A DNA stretch of 52,778 bases from Rhodothermaceae bacterium (GTDB lineage: Bacteria > Bacteroidota > Rhodothermia > Rhodothermales > Bin80), in NCBI GenBank assembly GCA_009841335.1, contig VXLY01000008.1, forward strand, positions 1 through 52,778, in the 5' to 3' direction. The stretch's first letter is position 1; each line of letters begins with the position of its first letter. The notes beneath the pieces are model-generated. The model was not told the origin of the DNA. It saw only the letters and a program-made list of their open reading frames with translations, and did no database searches. Positions 1 through 9,110 of this stretch are shown here, piece by piece. The position numbers and the translations under genes are program-made.

Positions 1-154
1 CCAATTTTCGCTTGACATCCCGCAACACCCCATACTCCGCACGGCACGCGGGATCATTGAGAAGCTCTTTCAGCTCCTCTGCATCCTCTCTTTCACCGTA
101 AAGATGCTGAATAAGAAGTAACTTTTTATCCATATTGTTGCTAGCACTAGACAT
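1..154 (-). CDS. Probable anti-sigma factor, N-terminal part (runs off left edge)
   Basis: The leftward frame opens directly behind the ECF sigma gene and stays open to the window edge. It reads MDKKLLLIQHLYGERED and then an acidic/basic helical stretch ending VLRDVKRKL. Two starts are possible: ATG at 152-154, which overlaps the sigma gene's TAG (147-149) by 8 bp and suggests translational coupling, or ATG at 131-133. Sigma factors of this class are usually followed by the membrane-bound anti-sigma factor that sequesters them. The short hydrophilic N-terminus fits the cytoplasmic sigma-binding part of such a protein, but no membrane segment falls inside the window. The anti-sigma role is inferred mainly from position; about 50 residues are visible. 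Confidence 0.55.
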   Translation of the reverse strand, partial: MSSASNNMDKKLLLIQHLYGEREDAEELKELLNDPACRAEYGVLRDVKRKL

Positions 155-782
155 GTGGTACCGCAGTTAACTGCATGTTCTGCGGACGAGTAGACTGAGG
201 GGCATAAGAACTTGATTGCTGTTCAATCATCTTCTGGAGGTTGATAAGTGCATACCGCATCCGTCCCAATGCAGTATTAATGGATACATCGGTGATTTCG
301 GCGATTTCCCTGAATGTTAATTCCGCATCCTGCCTCAATAAAACCACTTCCCGCTGGGCTGGCGGCAATTTGTTGATACAAGCCGATAGCCACTGACTCC
401 TTTCTCTGAGATGAAGTGCTTCGTCAGCAGACTCTGCATCATCGGGAAGACGATCCCAGAACCCGTCATCTCCGTCGGAAACATCCTTCCACTTTTTTCG
501 GCTTCGCTTGTGGTCATACACGACATTGCGTGCGATCATCAATACCCACCCAAGAAATCGACCCTGGGGCTTGTAGCTCCCTCGGCGCCGCTGCATCACA
601 TCAATCACCCGCAGAAATGTGTCCTGAAACAAATCGCTCGCCAATTCCGCATCATGGACCATGCCCAGAATAAAACTGTAGACACGATCCTTGTGACGAT
701 CAACCAGTTGCCGAAAAGCCAACTGATCACCCCGTTCCGCATAAGCGGTCAACAGTTCGTCATCAGAAAGTGATGTATTCAT
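147..782 (-). CDS. ECF-type RNA polymerase sigma factor
   Basis: A 211-residue sigma-70-family protein of the extracytoplasmic-function (ECF) type, which directs RNA polymerase to a small regulon. Region 2 spans about residues 20-97: core-binding helix around LASDLFQDTFLRV (about 47-59) and the -10-recognition helix GRFLGWVLMIARNVVYDHKR (74-93). Region 4 is at about 138-184 (LPPAQREVVLLRQ, then a helix-turn-helix FREIAEITDVSINTALGRMR). An acidic linker (about 100-125) and a low-complexity Gln/Ser tail of about 25 residues complete it. Regions 1 and 3 are missing, as usual for ECF factors. The next gene downstream overlaps it and is probably its anti-sigma factor. The regulon cannot be told from this window. 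Confidence 0.93.
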   Translation of the reverse strand: MNTSLSDDELLTAYAERGDQLAFRQLVDRHKDRVYSFILGMVHDAELASDLFQDTFLRVIDVMQRRRGSYKPQGRFLGWVLMIARNVVYDHKRSRKKWKDVSDGDDGFWDRLPDDAESADEALHLRERSQWLSACINKLPPAQREVVLLRQDAELTFREIAEITDVSINTALGRMRYALINLQKMIEQQSSSYAPQSTRPQNMQLTAVPHV

Positions 783-840
783 ATCCGAGTGAGCGGTCCG
801 CCCTAGATAACGTACACCGCCTCGTGGTTATTGCACACAA

Positions 841-2184
841 TTAAGCCAGAAGCAGCTCAAGTACTTCGCTGACGGTTTGTACCCCGATAATCTCAATATT
901 GCTTGGAAGCACAAATCCCTGTAGACTCTTTGAAGGCACGATCACCCGCTCAAATCCGAGCTTGGCGCACTCTTTCAGGCGTGTTTCAAGTCGACTGACC
1001 CCTCGAATCTCTCCGCCTAATCCAACCTCTCCGATTAGAACCCCATACTTGTCCGCCGGTACGTCATAGAGCGAGGAAGCAATCGCGGCCGCAATGCCTA
1101 AATCCGCAGCAGGCTCCTCTATTCGCACTCCACCTGCAATGTTCAGGAAAACATCGTGTCCGCCCATGGCCAGGCCTTCCCGCTTTTCCAGCACCGCCAA
1201 GAGCAGTTGCAACCGCTTTGGATCAAAGCCTGCTGATGTCCGCTGGGGCACACCATAGGATGTTTTCGACACCAAGGCCTGAACCTCTACCAACAATGGG
1301 CGGCTCCCCTCAACTGCACAGACCACGCAGGACCCGGCAATGCCACTCTGCCGTTCAGACAGGAATATCTCACTTGGGTTCAAGACCTGCTGTAGCCCCG
1401 CGCTGGTCATCTCGAAAACACCGATCTCATTAGTGGATCCAAACCGATTCTTCACCGCCCGCAATATGCGGTAGCCGTGGTTGCGATCACCCTCGAAATA
1501 CAATACGGTATCCACCAGGTGTTCCAGAACCCGTGGACCTGCTATCGACCCGGACCTAGTTACATGTCCGACCAGAAAAGTGGCCGCATTCATTCTCTTC
1601 GTGAGCTGCATTAGAGCCGCCGCATTCTCTCGAATCTGGGACACGCTCCCCGGTGCACTGGACACATCTGGATCGTAAAGAGTCTGAATAGAATCAATCA
1701 CAACCACATCCGGCAGTGAGTCTTCAATTGCATCTAGTATTGCGGGTGCATTGGTTTCAGCCAAAAGAAGTACGTTATCCGTGGCAGCACCGAGGCGCTC
1801 GGCCCGAAGTTTTACCTGTCGCGCCGATTCCTCACCGGACACATACAGAATTGTTAGCGGGTCCAGATAACGCCCCAGTTCGGTCATGAGCGTAGATTTC
1901 CCGATACCTGGATCCCCCGCCACCAGAACGATTGATCCACGCATAATTCCCCCTCCCATAAGACGATCCAGCTCCTGCTCACCGGTCACGATGCGCGGCA
2001 TCTCGCCGATCTCAACCTCACTGATGGGCTTTGGAACCGCCACAGGGATGGACGCATGGCTTCGTCCAGTTCCCTTTTCTTCTATCATTGTGTCCCAAAA
2101 GTCGCATCCCGGACATCTGCCCAACCACTTGGGTGATGAATAACCACACTCCTGACAGCGATACCGTGTTTTCGTCTTTGCCAT
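841..2184 (-). CDS. radA: DNA repair protein RadA/Sms
   Basis: A RecA-like ATPase that helps process recombination intermediates and branch migration. From ATG at 2184 the protein has 447 residues: a C4 zinc finger (C10, C13, C24, C27), Walker A GDPGIGKST at about 90-98, Walker B VVVIDSIQTLY, the RadA-specific KNRFG motif at 245-249, and a C-terminal Lon-protease-like domain with GGVRIEEPAADLGIAAAIAS. The frame stays open 20 codons upstream, but conservation begins at MAKTKTRYRC with the zinc finger only a few residues in, so 2184 is the better start. It is transcribed away from the Mla-type operon, with about 100 bp between the two start codons. Length is normal for the family. Confidence 0.96.
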   Translation of the reverse strand: MAKTKTRYRCQECGYSSPKWLGRCPGCDFWDTMIEEKGTGRSHASIPVAVPKPISEVEIGEMPRIVTGEQELDRLMGGGIMRGSIVLVAGDPGIGKSTLMTELGRYLDPLTILYVSGEESARQVKLRAERLGAATDNVLLLAETNAPAILDAIEDSLPDVVVIDSIQTLYDPDVSSAPGSVSQIRENAAALMQLTKRMNAATFLVGHVTRSGSIAGPRVLEHLVDTVLYFEGDRNHGYRILRAVKNRFGSTNEIGVFEMTSAGLQQVLNPSEIFLSERQSGIAGSCVVCAVEGSRPLLVEVQALVSKTSYGVPQRTSAGFDPKRLQLLLAVLEKREGLAMGGHDVFLNIAGGVRIEEPAADLGIAAAIASSLYDVPADKYGVLIGEVGLGGEIRGVSRLETRLKECAKLGFERVIVPSKSLQGFVLPSNIEIIGVQTVSEVLELLLA

Positions 2185-2286
2185 GGAAATTTCCCGATAA
2201 TCATGCAATATAGTTCCCCGGACTGAGTCGGCTAGAAACAACAACCGTAATAATTGATTAACCGCCCCATCATCCCGACAATAGTG

Positions 2287-3048
2287 ATGCCCCAGGTTGT
2301 TTTACGTGTTGCAAAGCCATTTATGAATATTGGCCGCTTCACAATCCTGATGTCGTCGGCATTCATGTCTTTGCGTGAGCTGAAAACTTATCGGCAAAAC
2401 ACGCAAATACAGATGGTACGTATTGGCATTGAATCAATCCCCATCGTTGCTTTGGCGGCTGCATTTTCTGGGGCAGTGACAACAGTTCAAACGGCCTATC
2501 AGTTGGTCTCCCCCCTAATTCCCCCTAAAATAATCGGAGCGGTCGTGGTACCATCACTGACAATGGAACTTGGAGCCGTCGTAACAGGCTTTATTCTATC
2601 TGGCCGCGTTGGTGCGCGCATTGCAGCCGAGCTTGGTACCATGCGTGTAACAGAGCAGATTGATGCCCTGGAAGCCATGGGACTGAATTCAATTGGATAC
2701 CTGATCGTTCCTCGTGTTTTGGCAGGCATCCTAATGGTACCGGTCCTGTATGTGGCAGCATGCGTGATTGGAGTCCTGGGTGGAGTAGCGGCTGCCGAAT
2801 TGACCGGTGCTGTATCAAGTCCCGAGTTTATTCTGGGGGCGCGAGAACACTTTGACATTTTCGGTCCCTACTTTGGACTGATCAAGTCCTTCGTTTTTGG
2901 CTTCCTCATAACAGCGGTATCTTGTCATATCGGTTACTTTACTGAGGGTGGCGCCGATGGAGTCGGTCGCAGTACGACTAGGGCCGCTGTCATGAGTTGT
3001 GTGCTTATTCTAATAGCTGATCTGGTGCTCGCTATTTTGCTGTTGTAA
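2287..3048 (+). CDS. mlaE: MlaE-family ABC transporter permease (lipid/MCE transport)
   Basis: Integral inner-membrane subunit of an MCE-type lipid transporter (the Mla class moves phospholipid between inner and outer membranes). From ATG 2287 it has 253 residues with about five hydrophobic segments and the family signature ELGTMRVTEQIDALEAMG in the central cytoplasmic loop. An in-frame TTG at 2254 and GTG at 2284 are alternative starts; 2287 was chosen because it is the first ATG and gives the usual length. It is followed by the ATPase and MCE genes, giving the order permease-ATPase-MCE. No STAS-domain MlaB, periplasmic MlaC or lipoprotein MlaA gene is next to it. Confidence 0.93.
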   Translation: MPQVVLRVAKPFMNIGRFTILMSSAFMSLRELKTYRQNTQIQMVRIGIESIPIVALAAAFSGAVTTVQTAYQLVSPLIPPKIIGAVVVPSLTMELGAVVTGFILSGRVGARIAAELGTMRVTEQIDALEAMGLNSIGYLIVPRVLAGILMVPVLYVAACVIGVLGGVAAAELTGAVSSPEFILGAREHFDIFGPYFGLIKSFVFGFLITAVSCHIGYFTEGGADGVGRSTTRAAVMSCVLILIADLVLAILLL

Positions 3049-3102
3049 TCATTCTGCCTCCAGGAATACCTTATTTCTCCTGAACGACCGCCGTTCAACC
3101 AT

Positions 3103-3849
3103 ATGATCCGGGTAGAGAACGTTTATAAATCATTCGCCGGTCGTCCTGTGCTCCAGGATGTTTCACTGACAATCCACGAGAGCAGTACACAGGCAATCAT
3201 TGGGCGAAGCGGTTCAGGTAAGAGTGTGCTCATGAAGCATATCATCGGGCTATTACAGCCCGACCAGGGACGCGTATTGGTGAATCACACAGATATCGGT
3301 AAAATCAGCTATGGCGAACTCCGGAAAATTCGGAGGCAATTCGGGGTTCTCTTCCAAGGAGGCGCGCTCTTCGATTCAATGGATTCATTCGAGAATGTTG
3401 CTTTTCCACTTCGAACCTTTACCACGAAAACTGATCAAGAAATACGGCAGGAGGTGCAAACATGCCTAGACCTGGTCCAACTCTCCAACGTTGGATCAAA
3501 GAGCACGTCTGCGTTGTCCGGAGGTATGCGCAAACGCGTAGCACTCGCGCGCGCCATTGCCTTGCGCCCCCGCTACATCATTTATGACGAGCCAACCAGT
3601 GGACTTGACCCAGAAACATCCAACACCATCAATGAGCTGATAAAAAATCTGGCGCATCACCTTGAAATCACAAGTATTGTCGTGACCCATGATATGCATT
3701 CAGTGTTGCAAATAGCCGACCATGTAGCTTTTATTCACAATACACGTATGCATTGGACGGGAACAACAGAAGAATTACACCAAAGTACCGATACCGTTCT
3801 TCGTTCCTTCGTTAAGGCCAACGAATATGTGATCGGAGCCCAACACTAA
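3103..3849 (+). CDS. mlaF: MlaF-type ABC transporter ATPase
   Basis: A 248-residue ATP-binding subunit that powers the adjacent MlaE-type permease. Walker A GRSGSGKS is at 34-41, Q-loop GVLFQGGALFDS at about 81-92, ABC signature LSGGMRKR at 138-145, Walker B YIIYDEP ending near residue 164, and the H-loop VVTHDMHS near 200. LSGGMRKR in place of LSGGQ is typical of the MlaF/MCE ATPase branch and separates it from generic importers. It starts 54 bp after the permease and ends 18 bp before the MCE gene, so the three are probably one transcript. Confidence 0.95.
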   Translation: MIRVENVYKSFAGRPVLQDVSLTIHESSTQAIIGRSGSGKSVLMKHIIGLLQPDQGRVLVNHTDIGKISYGELRKIRRQFGVLFQGGALFDSMDSFENVAFPLRTFTTKTDQEIRQEVQTCLDLVQLSNVGSKSTSALSGGMRKRVALARAIALRPRYIIYDEPTSGLDPETSNTINELIKNLAHHLEITSIVVTHDMHSVLQIADHVAFIHNTRMHWTGTTEELHQSTDTVLRSFVKANEYVIGAQH

Positions 3850-3867
3850 CCAACAGCCCATGAGCAA

Positions 3868-4785
3868 GTGAAAATCAATAATGAACTAAAGATTGGCTTG
3901 GCGGTCGTCCTCGCGGGGGTCGTATTTTATCTCGGCATCCGATTTTTGAGGGACCTTCCCCTATTTGGGCAGGCTACCGTATATCACACTGAATTGGTCA
4001 ATTCCAACGGTCTTGCAGCTGGTAATGCCGTGGTTGTCAATGGAGTGGGTGTCGGCAGCATTACCGAAGTGCGCCTCATACTCACTGGAGCTTATATCAC
4101 CTTTTCGGTTGAAGAGGATGTTGCTTTAACCGAAGGGACAACTGCATCTGCGGGGGGCTTCGGATTTGTCAGCAGTGTACAGCTCAACCTCACACTTGGT
4201 CCGCCTGACGCTCCTGTGTACGAACCCGGGTCCATTATTCCTGCTTCAAACCAGTCTGATGTACTGGCCGATCTAACCGACCGTGCGCCTGCAGTTCTGG
4301 GACGCATTGACACAGTTCTAACAGGGTCCAGCCAAGCAATTAGTGCGGCCAGATATCTTCTGACCGGACCTGAAAGCCAAATGCAGCAAACCCTAGCCTC
4401 CATCCGTAATTCGGCGGGCGCTTTCGAGGCCGTCCTTCTTGCTGAGCAAGGCAGTATGCAGGCCGTACTGAAAGATATTGAGCAACTCGCAATTACACTG
4501 GAATCTTTCGCCGGGGATTCTCTTGGAGGTGCGGCAACTGCTCTGAAAGAGGTTTTAGTCCGACTATCCATGAACCTTGATCTGCTGGAAACCACGACCG
4601 TAGAGCTCAATACACTCCTCGCTTCCATCAATAGTGGTCAGGGAACACTGGGCAAACTCGTTACTGATGACTCTCTCTATGTGGAAGCTCATGCTGCGTC
4701 TGCAGCATTGAGACGCATTCTAGAAAATTTTGAGGAGAATCCTAACCAATACCTGCGTCACTTGAAACTCATTGACTTCTTCTAA
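3868..4785 (+). CDS. mlaD: MlaD-like MCE-domain protein
   Basis: A 305-residue membrane-anchored protein with one MCE domain, the substrate-carrying part of Mla-type lipid transporters. An N-terminal membrane anchor lies at about residues 7-28 (GLAVVLAGVVFYLGIRFL). The MCE domain follows (about 36-115), with NGLAAGNAVVVNGVGVGSIT as its typical core. The rest is a long helical region (about 140-290) of the kind seen in Bacteroidota MCE proteins, much longer than E. coli MlaD (about 183 residues). The start is GTG at 3868; there is no in-frame ATG close by. It ends 4 bp before the HD-domain gene, so the operon continues. Confidence 0.92.
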   Translation: MKINNELKIGLAVVLAGVVFYLGIRFLRDLPLFGQATVYHTELVNSNGLAAGNAVVVNGVGVGSITEVRLILTGAYITFSVEEDVALTEGTTASAGGFGFVSSVQLNLTLGPPDAPVYEPGSIIPASNQSDVLADLTDRAPAVLGRIDTVLTGSSQAISAARYLLTGPESQMQQTLASIRNSAGAFEAVLLAEQGSMQAVLKDIEQLAITLESFAGDSLGGAATALKEVLVRLSMNLDLLETTTVELNTLLASINSGQGTLGKLVTDDSLYVEAHAASAALRRILENFEENPNQYLRHLKLIDFF

Positions 4786-4789
4786 CCCG

Positions 4790-5353
4790 ATGCCCACTTA
4801 CGACGACGCACTTGCACTATTCCATGAATGGACGAAGTCAGATCGCCTTCGGAGGCACGCTTATGCTGTTGAAGCAGCAATGGAGGGCTATGCCACCCTC
4901 TTCGGCGAGGATGTGACACTTTGGCGAATCACTGGCCTCCTGCATGACATGGACTACGAGCAGCACCCCACATTAGACGAGCATCCTTATGTGGGCGCAA
5001 AACTGCTCCGTGAGCTGAAATACCCTGAATCAATCGTTGAGGCAATCCTCGGTCATGCACCGCACACAGGAACACCACGAGAAACCCTTCTGGCCAAAAC
5101 ACTTTTTGCCGTAGATGAGCTGGCGGGATTCATAACCGCGGTTGCATACGTTCGCCCTACCCGCCTTGAGGGCATGAAGGTCAAGAGCGTTCGCAAAAAA
5201 TTGAAGGACAAAGCCTTCGCAGCAGCGGTGAGCCGAGAAGATATTCAACTCGGTGCAGAAGAATTAGGAATTGAACTGCCTCAGCATATCGCCAATGTTA
5301 TCAGCGGAATGTGCAAACATGCTGACAGGCTGGAACTGGCGGCTAGCAGTTAA
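4790..5353 (+). CDS. HD-domain phosphohydrolase
   Basis: A 187-residue HD-superfamily protein, predicted to be a metal-dependent phosphohydrolase of unknown substrate. Likely metal ligands are H23 (RRHAYAVEAAM), H52-D53 (LLHDMDYEQHP), a His near 89-92 (LGHAPHTG) and D109 (FAVDELAGF), in the order expected for HD domains. ATG 4790 was chosen; an in-frame TTG at 4772 would overlap the MCE gene. The gene sits 4 bp after mlaD and 6 bp before the DUF445 gene, so it should be co-transcribed with the lipid transporter. The spacing suggests co-regulation but does not prove a shared function. Confidence 0.85.
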   Translation: MPTYDDALALFHEWTKSDRLRRHAYAVEAAMEGYATLFGEDVTLWRITGLLHDMDYEQHPTLDEHPYVGAKLLRELKYPESIVEAILGHAPHTGTPRETLLAKTLFAVDELAGFITAVAYVRPTRLEGMKVKSVRKKLKDKAFAAAVSREDIQLGAEELGIELPQHIANVISGMCKHADRLELAASS

Positions 5354-5359
5354 CACTAC

Positions 5360-6559
5360 ATGACAAAGCCGGACCGCTTAGCTGACAGTGATCTCAGGGA
5401 GATCCTCGAGCGCCATCTTGAGAATTACTGGCCCGGGGAAAAATCAGGACCCAGAACGATTACTCCCAGAACCAGAGCAACTAAGTCCGGACTCACACTG
5501 CGACTCCTGCGAGTGATCCCCTGGCTTTTGCTGGCCCTTTTTGTTACTTCGTTTATTTGGGACTTTGACGGCTTGAGTCTCCTGCTGGATGATTCAGGGA
5601 TTTATCTGTATTCATCGGACGCGCCGATCTCTGTCTTGAACAGCTATTCCGGGCTTGGCTTTCCAGCGTTCAGTCGAATGCTTGATCTGGAGGGGCTTAT
5701 TGTGACAATCTCGGCTGCCGGTTTGATTGGTTTTTTTACAAACTGGTTGGCCATTACAATGCTCTTTCATCCGCGTAGGAATCGTCCACTCCTGGGCCAG
5801 GGAATCATTCCGGCCTATCGTGAGCGCATCGCCGATCTGATTGCCCTTGCAATCAGCAGAGATCTGATCAGCGAAGAGGTTATCCAGGAACGCATTAGAC
5901 TGAGTGGAGTCGTCCCCAAATACCGCGATATGGCCCTGCAGGTGACCCAGAACCTGCTGTCAGACGAAGAATTCCAGCAGGATATCAAGGTATTGGCCAA
6001 TCGCTATCTCAGGGAAAAATTACAGGATCCCGCTTTAAAGCAGAAACTCGTGGCCCTGGTTATGGAAAAAATTGATTCATCCATCAACCGTGGGATTGCA
6101 GGCATGGCCGTCAAGATGTATCAAATGCTGAATCGTGACGGATTCCAACGGCAAATAGAAAAAGCTATTGATGACCTGCCCGAATCTGCAGACCTTGTTG
6201 TAGATGAACTGGATCACCTGTTCGAGACACTGCCGGAGAAAATTTCACAGAAATCGGACGATATCGAACAGTGGCTAACCAAGGCCATTATGGCGTTCGT
6301 CAATTCGCTTGACATCTACGATATGGTTTCCAAGAACCTGCTTCGCTACGATGAGCGACAGCTGGAGGATCTAATCAAAAGTACCTCAAATGACCAGCTA
6401 ATCTACCTCAAGTACCTTGGTGGTGCGCTTGGGGCTGTAGGTGGCCTGGTAATTTTTGACCAATGGCTCGCGTTGCCGACTCTGGCGATTATCGTCGGCC
6501 TCATTGTGGCGGTGGACCACCTTGTTAGCCGGGTAATTAAGCATCGTAGCATGGCCTAA
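5360..6559 (+). CDS. DUF445-family membrane protein
   Basis: A 399-residue membrane protein of the DUF445 family, whose function is unknown. Hydrophobic segments lie near residues 48-66, near 112-137 and at the C-terminus (about 348-390). The family hallmark is GLIGFFTNWLAITMLFHP, just after residue 120. Between the membrane segments lies a long charged helical region (about 150-345). It is the last gene of the Mla-type operon (6 bp after the HD gene). Its last 162 bp are also coding on the opposite strand, as the C-terminus of the dihydrouridine synthase. Confidence 0.88.
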   Translation: MTKPDRLADSDLREILERHLENYWPGEKSGPRTITPRTRATKSGLTLRLLRVIPWLLLALFVTSFIWDFDGLSLLLDDSGIYLYSSDAPISVLNSYSGLGFPAFSRMLDLEGLIVTISAAGLIGFFTNWLAITMLFHPRRNRPLLGQGIIPAYRERIADLIALAISRDLISEEVIQERIRLSGVVPKYRDMALQVTQNLLSDEEFQQDIKVLANRYLREKLQDPALKQKLVALVMEKIDSSINRGIAGMAVKMYQMLNRDGFQRQIEKAIDDLPESADLVVDELDHLFETLPEKISQKSDDIEQWLTKAIMAFVNSLDIYDMVSKNLLRYDERQLEDLIKSTSNDQLIYLKYLGGALGAVGGLVIFDQWLALPTLAIIVGLIVAVDHLVSRVIKHRSMA

Positions 6560-7552
6560 GGGTTTCTGGTGGATCACGTTGGGTTCCACCTCCATGGTGC
6601 CTTCCAGTACAGAGAGAACTTCCTCCATAGTGTTTGCTTTCATCAAGTGTGCTCGGAGCTTGCTTGCGTTTTTGAATCCCTTGAAGTAACCACCGTACAT
6701 ACGCCGCATCTCCTTTACTCCCTTATGCTCTCCAAGCCAGTCACACTTGAGGGTCAGGTGCTCCTCCACAACACTTATACGCTCAGCCCACGAAGGTCCT
6801 GGCAATACTACCCCCTCTTGAATGAGAGCTTTTGCTCGCTTGAATATCCATGGATTTCCGATCGCACCGCGTCCTATCATTACGGCATCTACTCCCGTTT
6901 CTTCAAACATTTGAAGAATTGATTCGGGCCCTAAGGCGTCACCATTGCCAATGAGCGGGATGTTTTGCAATCCGTTTTCGCGAATAGCCCGCAGGTATTG
7001 CCAGCGTGCGGATCCAGTATACATCTGTTTTCGAGTTCTGGCGTGCACAGCCAACGCCTGAATCCCGCAGTTTTCCAGCATACGTGCAACATTTACGATG
7101 TCAATACTACTGTCATCCCAGCCGAGCCGGGTCTTGACTGTAACAGGCCGTTTGGTTGCCCCTACTACCGTACGAGTAATCTTTTCCATCTTCGGCAGGT
7201 TGCGCAGGATACCTGCGCCGGCTTCCTTACAGACTACTTTGCGTACCGGACATCCAAAATTTATATCAATGATGTCTGGTCCTACACGATCTACAATGGC
7301 TGTAGCAGACCTGACCTGGTCTACATCACCACCAAATATCTGGATACCCACCGGGCGTTCGTCCTCGCGGATATCCAGTTTCATGACTGAATCTCTGGCC
7401 TCATATACCAAGCCCCCTGACGAGATGAACTCCGTATAGACAACATCGGCACCATAGCGCTTGCACAACGCTCTGAATGGCGGATCAGAGACATCCTCCA
7501 TGGGCGCCAGTAGCAGTGGACGTTCACCAAGTTCAATCGAACCAATGAGCAT
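6398..7552 (-). CDS. dusB: tRNA-dihydrouridine synthase (DusB-like)
   Basis: FMN-dependent enzyme that reduces uridine to dihydrouridine in the tRNA D-loop. 384 residues: the FMN/barrel start RPLLLAPMEDVSDPPFRALC is near residues 11-30, the catalytic Cys of NFGCP is at about 101, and IPLIGNGDA and AVMIGRGAIGNPWIF are in the C-terminal half of the barrel. The helical domain contains RRMYGGYFKGF. Dus proteins usually end around 320-340 residues. Here about 50 extra residues, basic and low in hydrophobics, come from sequence antisense to the end of the DUF445 gene. The dus function is clear; DusB rather than DusA/C rests on overall resemblance. Confidence 0.92.
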   Translation of the reverse strand: MLIGSIELGERPLLLAPMEDVSDPPFRALCKRYGADVVYTEFISSGGLVYEARDSVMKLDIREDERPVGIQIFGGDVDQVRSATAIVDRVGPDIIDINFGCPVRKVVCKEAGAGILRNLPKMEKITRTVVGATKRPVTVKTRLGWDDSSIDIVNVARMLENCGIQALAVHARTRKQMYTGSARWQYLRAIRENGLQNIPLIGNGDALGPESILQMFEETGVDAVMIGRGAIGNPWIFKRAKALIQEGVVLPGPSWAERISVVEEHLTLKCDWLGEHKGVKEMRRMYGGYFKGFKNASKLRAHLMKANTMEEVLSVLEGTMEVEPNVIHQKPLGHATMLNYPANKVVHRHNEADDNRQSRQREPLVKNYQATYSPKRTTKVLEVD

Positions 7553-7894
7553 CAGAGGTTGGAGTTATGACCGTGTTGTTTGATCAGACTGAGTGAGACA
7601 ACTGATCGATTTGGTAAGAATATTTACTAAAATATAGTGTGCCGGGCTACTTTGCGTGCCTAAATCAACTGACTCCAATGCGTTTGTGTTGCTTCAACAC
7701 GGCACTTTGAGGATCTCAATGTGTGACTCTCCACGCCTTATGCGCGGTCGAACATGACATTTATAAAGGATCCCCGAATTCCACTCTGGTTTCTACGAAG
7801 TCATCCCTTCATTTAGATCACCCATGGAGGGATCTCCTGATCTTGGCCAGATCCATAATCCCTTTTCGGGTAAATGTGTTGATGCTGTAAATAC
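7553..7894. other. Intergenic region, no gene seen
   Basis: An A+T-richer stretch between the start of dusB and the end of the next leftward gene. No frame of useful length with coding character was found on either strand. It must hold the dusB promoter, but no clear Bacteroidota-type -7/-33 pair could be assigned. Confidence 0.5.
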
Positions 7895-8194
7895 CTATCT
7901 CCACAACATCAGTGATATTAGCGCAAATTGGAGTGGAACAGCCACTGCAAACCCAAGCCAGGTGTTCTTTACTTCTCTGTTCTTCAAAGTTTCGGTGTAA
8001 CTTCTTTCGAACATCGAACGCTCACCTTCCTCATATTTCGCAGACAAGCCAACAGAGACCTTGGGGGAACGCAGGTATACAATCATTACTCCAATGAGGC
8101 CGAACAGGAACCCGATCCAAAACCATTTTGTTACTGAAACAGCATTGGCCTCCAATTCGGCATCCTGAATAGGAGAGGAATTAATGCTCGTCAT
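7895..8194 (-). CDS. Small two-helix membrane protein, function unknown
   Basis: A 99-residue protein with a hydrophilic N-terminus, a first membrane segment at about residues 23-43 (KWFWIGFLFGLIGVMIVYLR), a charged middle rich in Glu and Lys (about 45-76), and a second segment at about 80-98 ending in LMLWR. The phrase FLFGLIGVMIVYLRSPK followed by a short charged loop is the kind of arrangement seen in small conserved hypothetical membrane proteins of Bacteroidota. No enzymatic motif is visible. It has no close neighbour on the same strand. Codon use looks genuine; the function is not recognised. Confidence 0.65.
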   Translation of the reverse strand: MTSINSSPIQDAELEANAVSVTKWFWIGFLFGLIGVMIVYLRSPKVSVGLSAKYEEGERSMFERSYTETLKNREVKNTWLGFAVAVPLQFALISLMLWR

Positions 8195-8843
8195 GGAGAG
8201 ACTTCTTTTTTGTATGGATCAATGAATCTTATAAAACCCCTGAGTCAAAGAATTTTTGAGAAATCAATACTCTGGGGCCGTCGTTCTCGGTGATATGTCA
8301 GGAGACCGATATGGATTGCTCGGAGTTTAAATTGCCACTTTAAGGCATATAGTCTTTCCTCCCACAGAGGCGTAAACAAGGGGCTGGAGTCTCAAGTTCC
8401 TCGCCCCTGCGAAACAACGATCCCATAAAAGGTAACGACACTCATATCCCGGTGAGCAAAACGCGATTATTGCAATTACTGCGCACGTGTTGTTTCCTAG
8501 GGTTAAGATGATAGATCACTTGAAGTTCGGTATCCGTGCGCTCACCATGGTTTGATTGCTACACATGGTCAACTAGCCGAAGCATCCCGCACATGACTAC
8601 AACCTATAAGCCCCCCGGAAAACAGAGTATTGAGATTATTTTGCTAAATACACACGGATCATGGGGCGAAATTCGTCAAATTCACCTTGGTGGTAGATTG
8701 TTTTGCTGAAATTTCCTGCCCCTGACTATATATGTAAGAAACTTCGAGTGGAACCAAAGAAATAGTCCCTCAAAGTAAAACCTGATCGGCGCATCCTAAA
8801 CGGATTTTGCACGTAGCAATTATTAACATCACAAAGTTTAAAA
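8195..8843. other. Intergenic region, no gene seen
   Basis: About 650 bp between two small divergent membrane-protein genes. Frames are short and stop-rich, with no recognisable protein fragment, tRNA or repeat. It presumably holds two back-to-back promoters; the rest is unexplained. Confidence 0.45.
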
Positions 8844-9110
8844 ATGAGTCACCGAGTCATACCGTCTGCCTTGTTCGTTCTATGTGCAATGTTCCTGACA
8901 GGATGCGGGGAGAATCTTGTAGAGATGGCGATTGGCTGGGAATTCCTCGGATGCTGTGGTTTGATCATACTGATACTGGATATTATCGCCATCGTTGAGA
9001 TTGCCGGAAGTTCACGTGATGCGATGGCCAAATTCATCTGGATAATCTTCATTGTTCTGGCCCCGTTCCTCGGATTGATTGCTTACTACGTATTTGCAGA
9101 TCGTTCTTAG
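8844..9110 (+). CDS. Small PLDc_N-domain membrane lipoprotein
   Basis: An 88-residue protein with a lipoprotein signal peptide (lipobox LTGC, Cys at 21) followed by two hydrophobic helices: GLIILILDIIAIVEIAG at about 39-55 and FIWIIFIVLAPFLGLIAYYV at about 64-83. The pairing, with a short loop containing Ser/Arg/Asp and the ending LGLIAYYVFADRS, matches the PLDc_N (phospholipase-D nuclease N-terminal, cardiolipin-synthase-N) membrane hairpin, which often occurs alone in small proteins of unknown role. It stands alone between long non-coding stretches. Confidence 0.72.
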   Translation: MSHRVIPSALFVLCAMFLTGCGENLVEMAIGWEFLGCCGLIILILDIIAIVEIAGSSRDAMAKFIWIIFIVLAPFLGLIAYYVFADRS

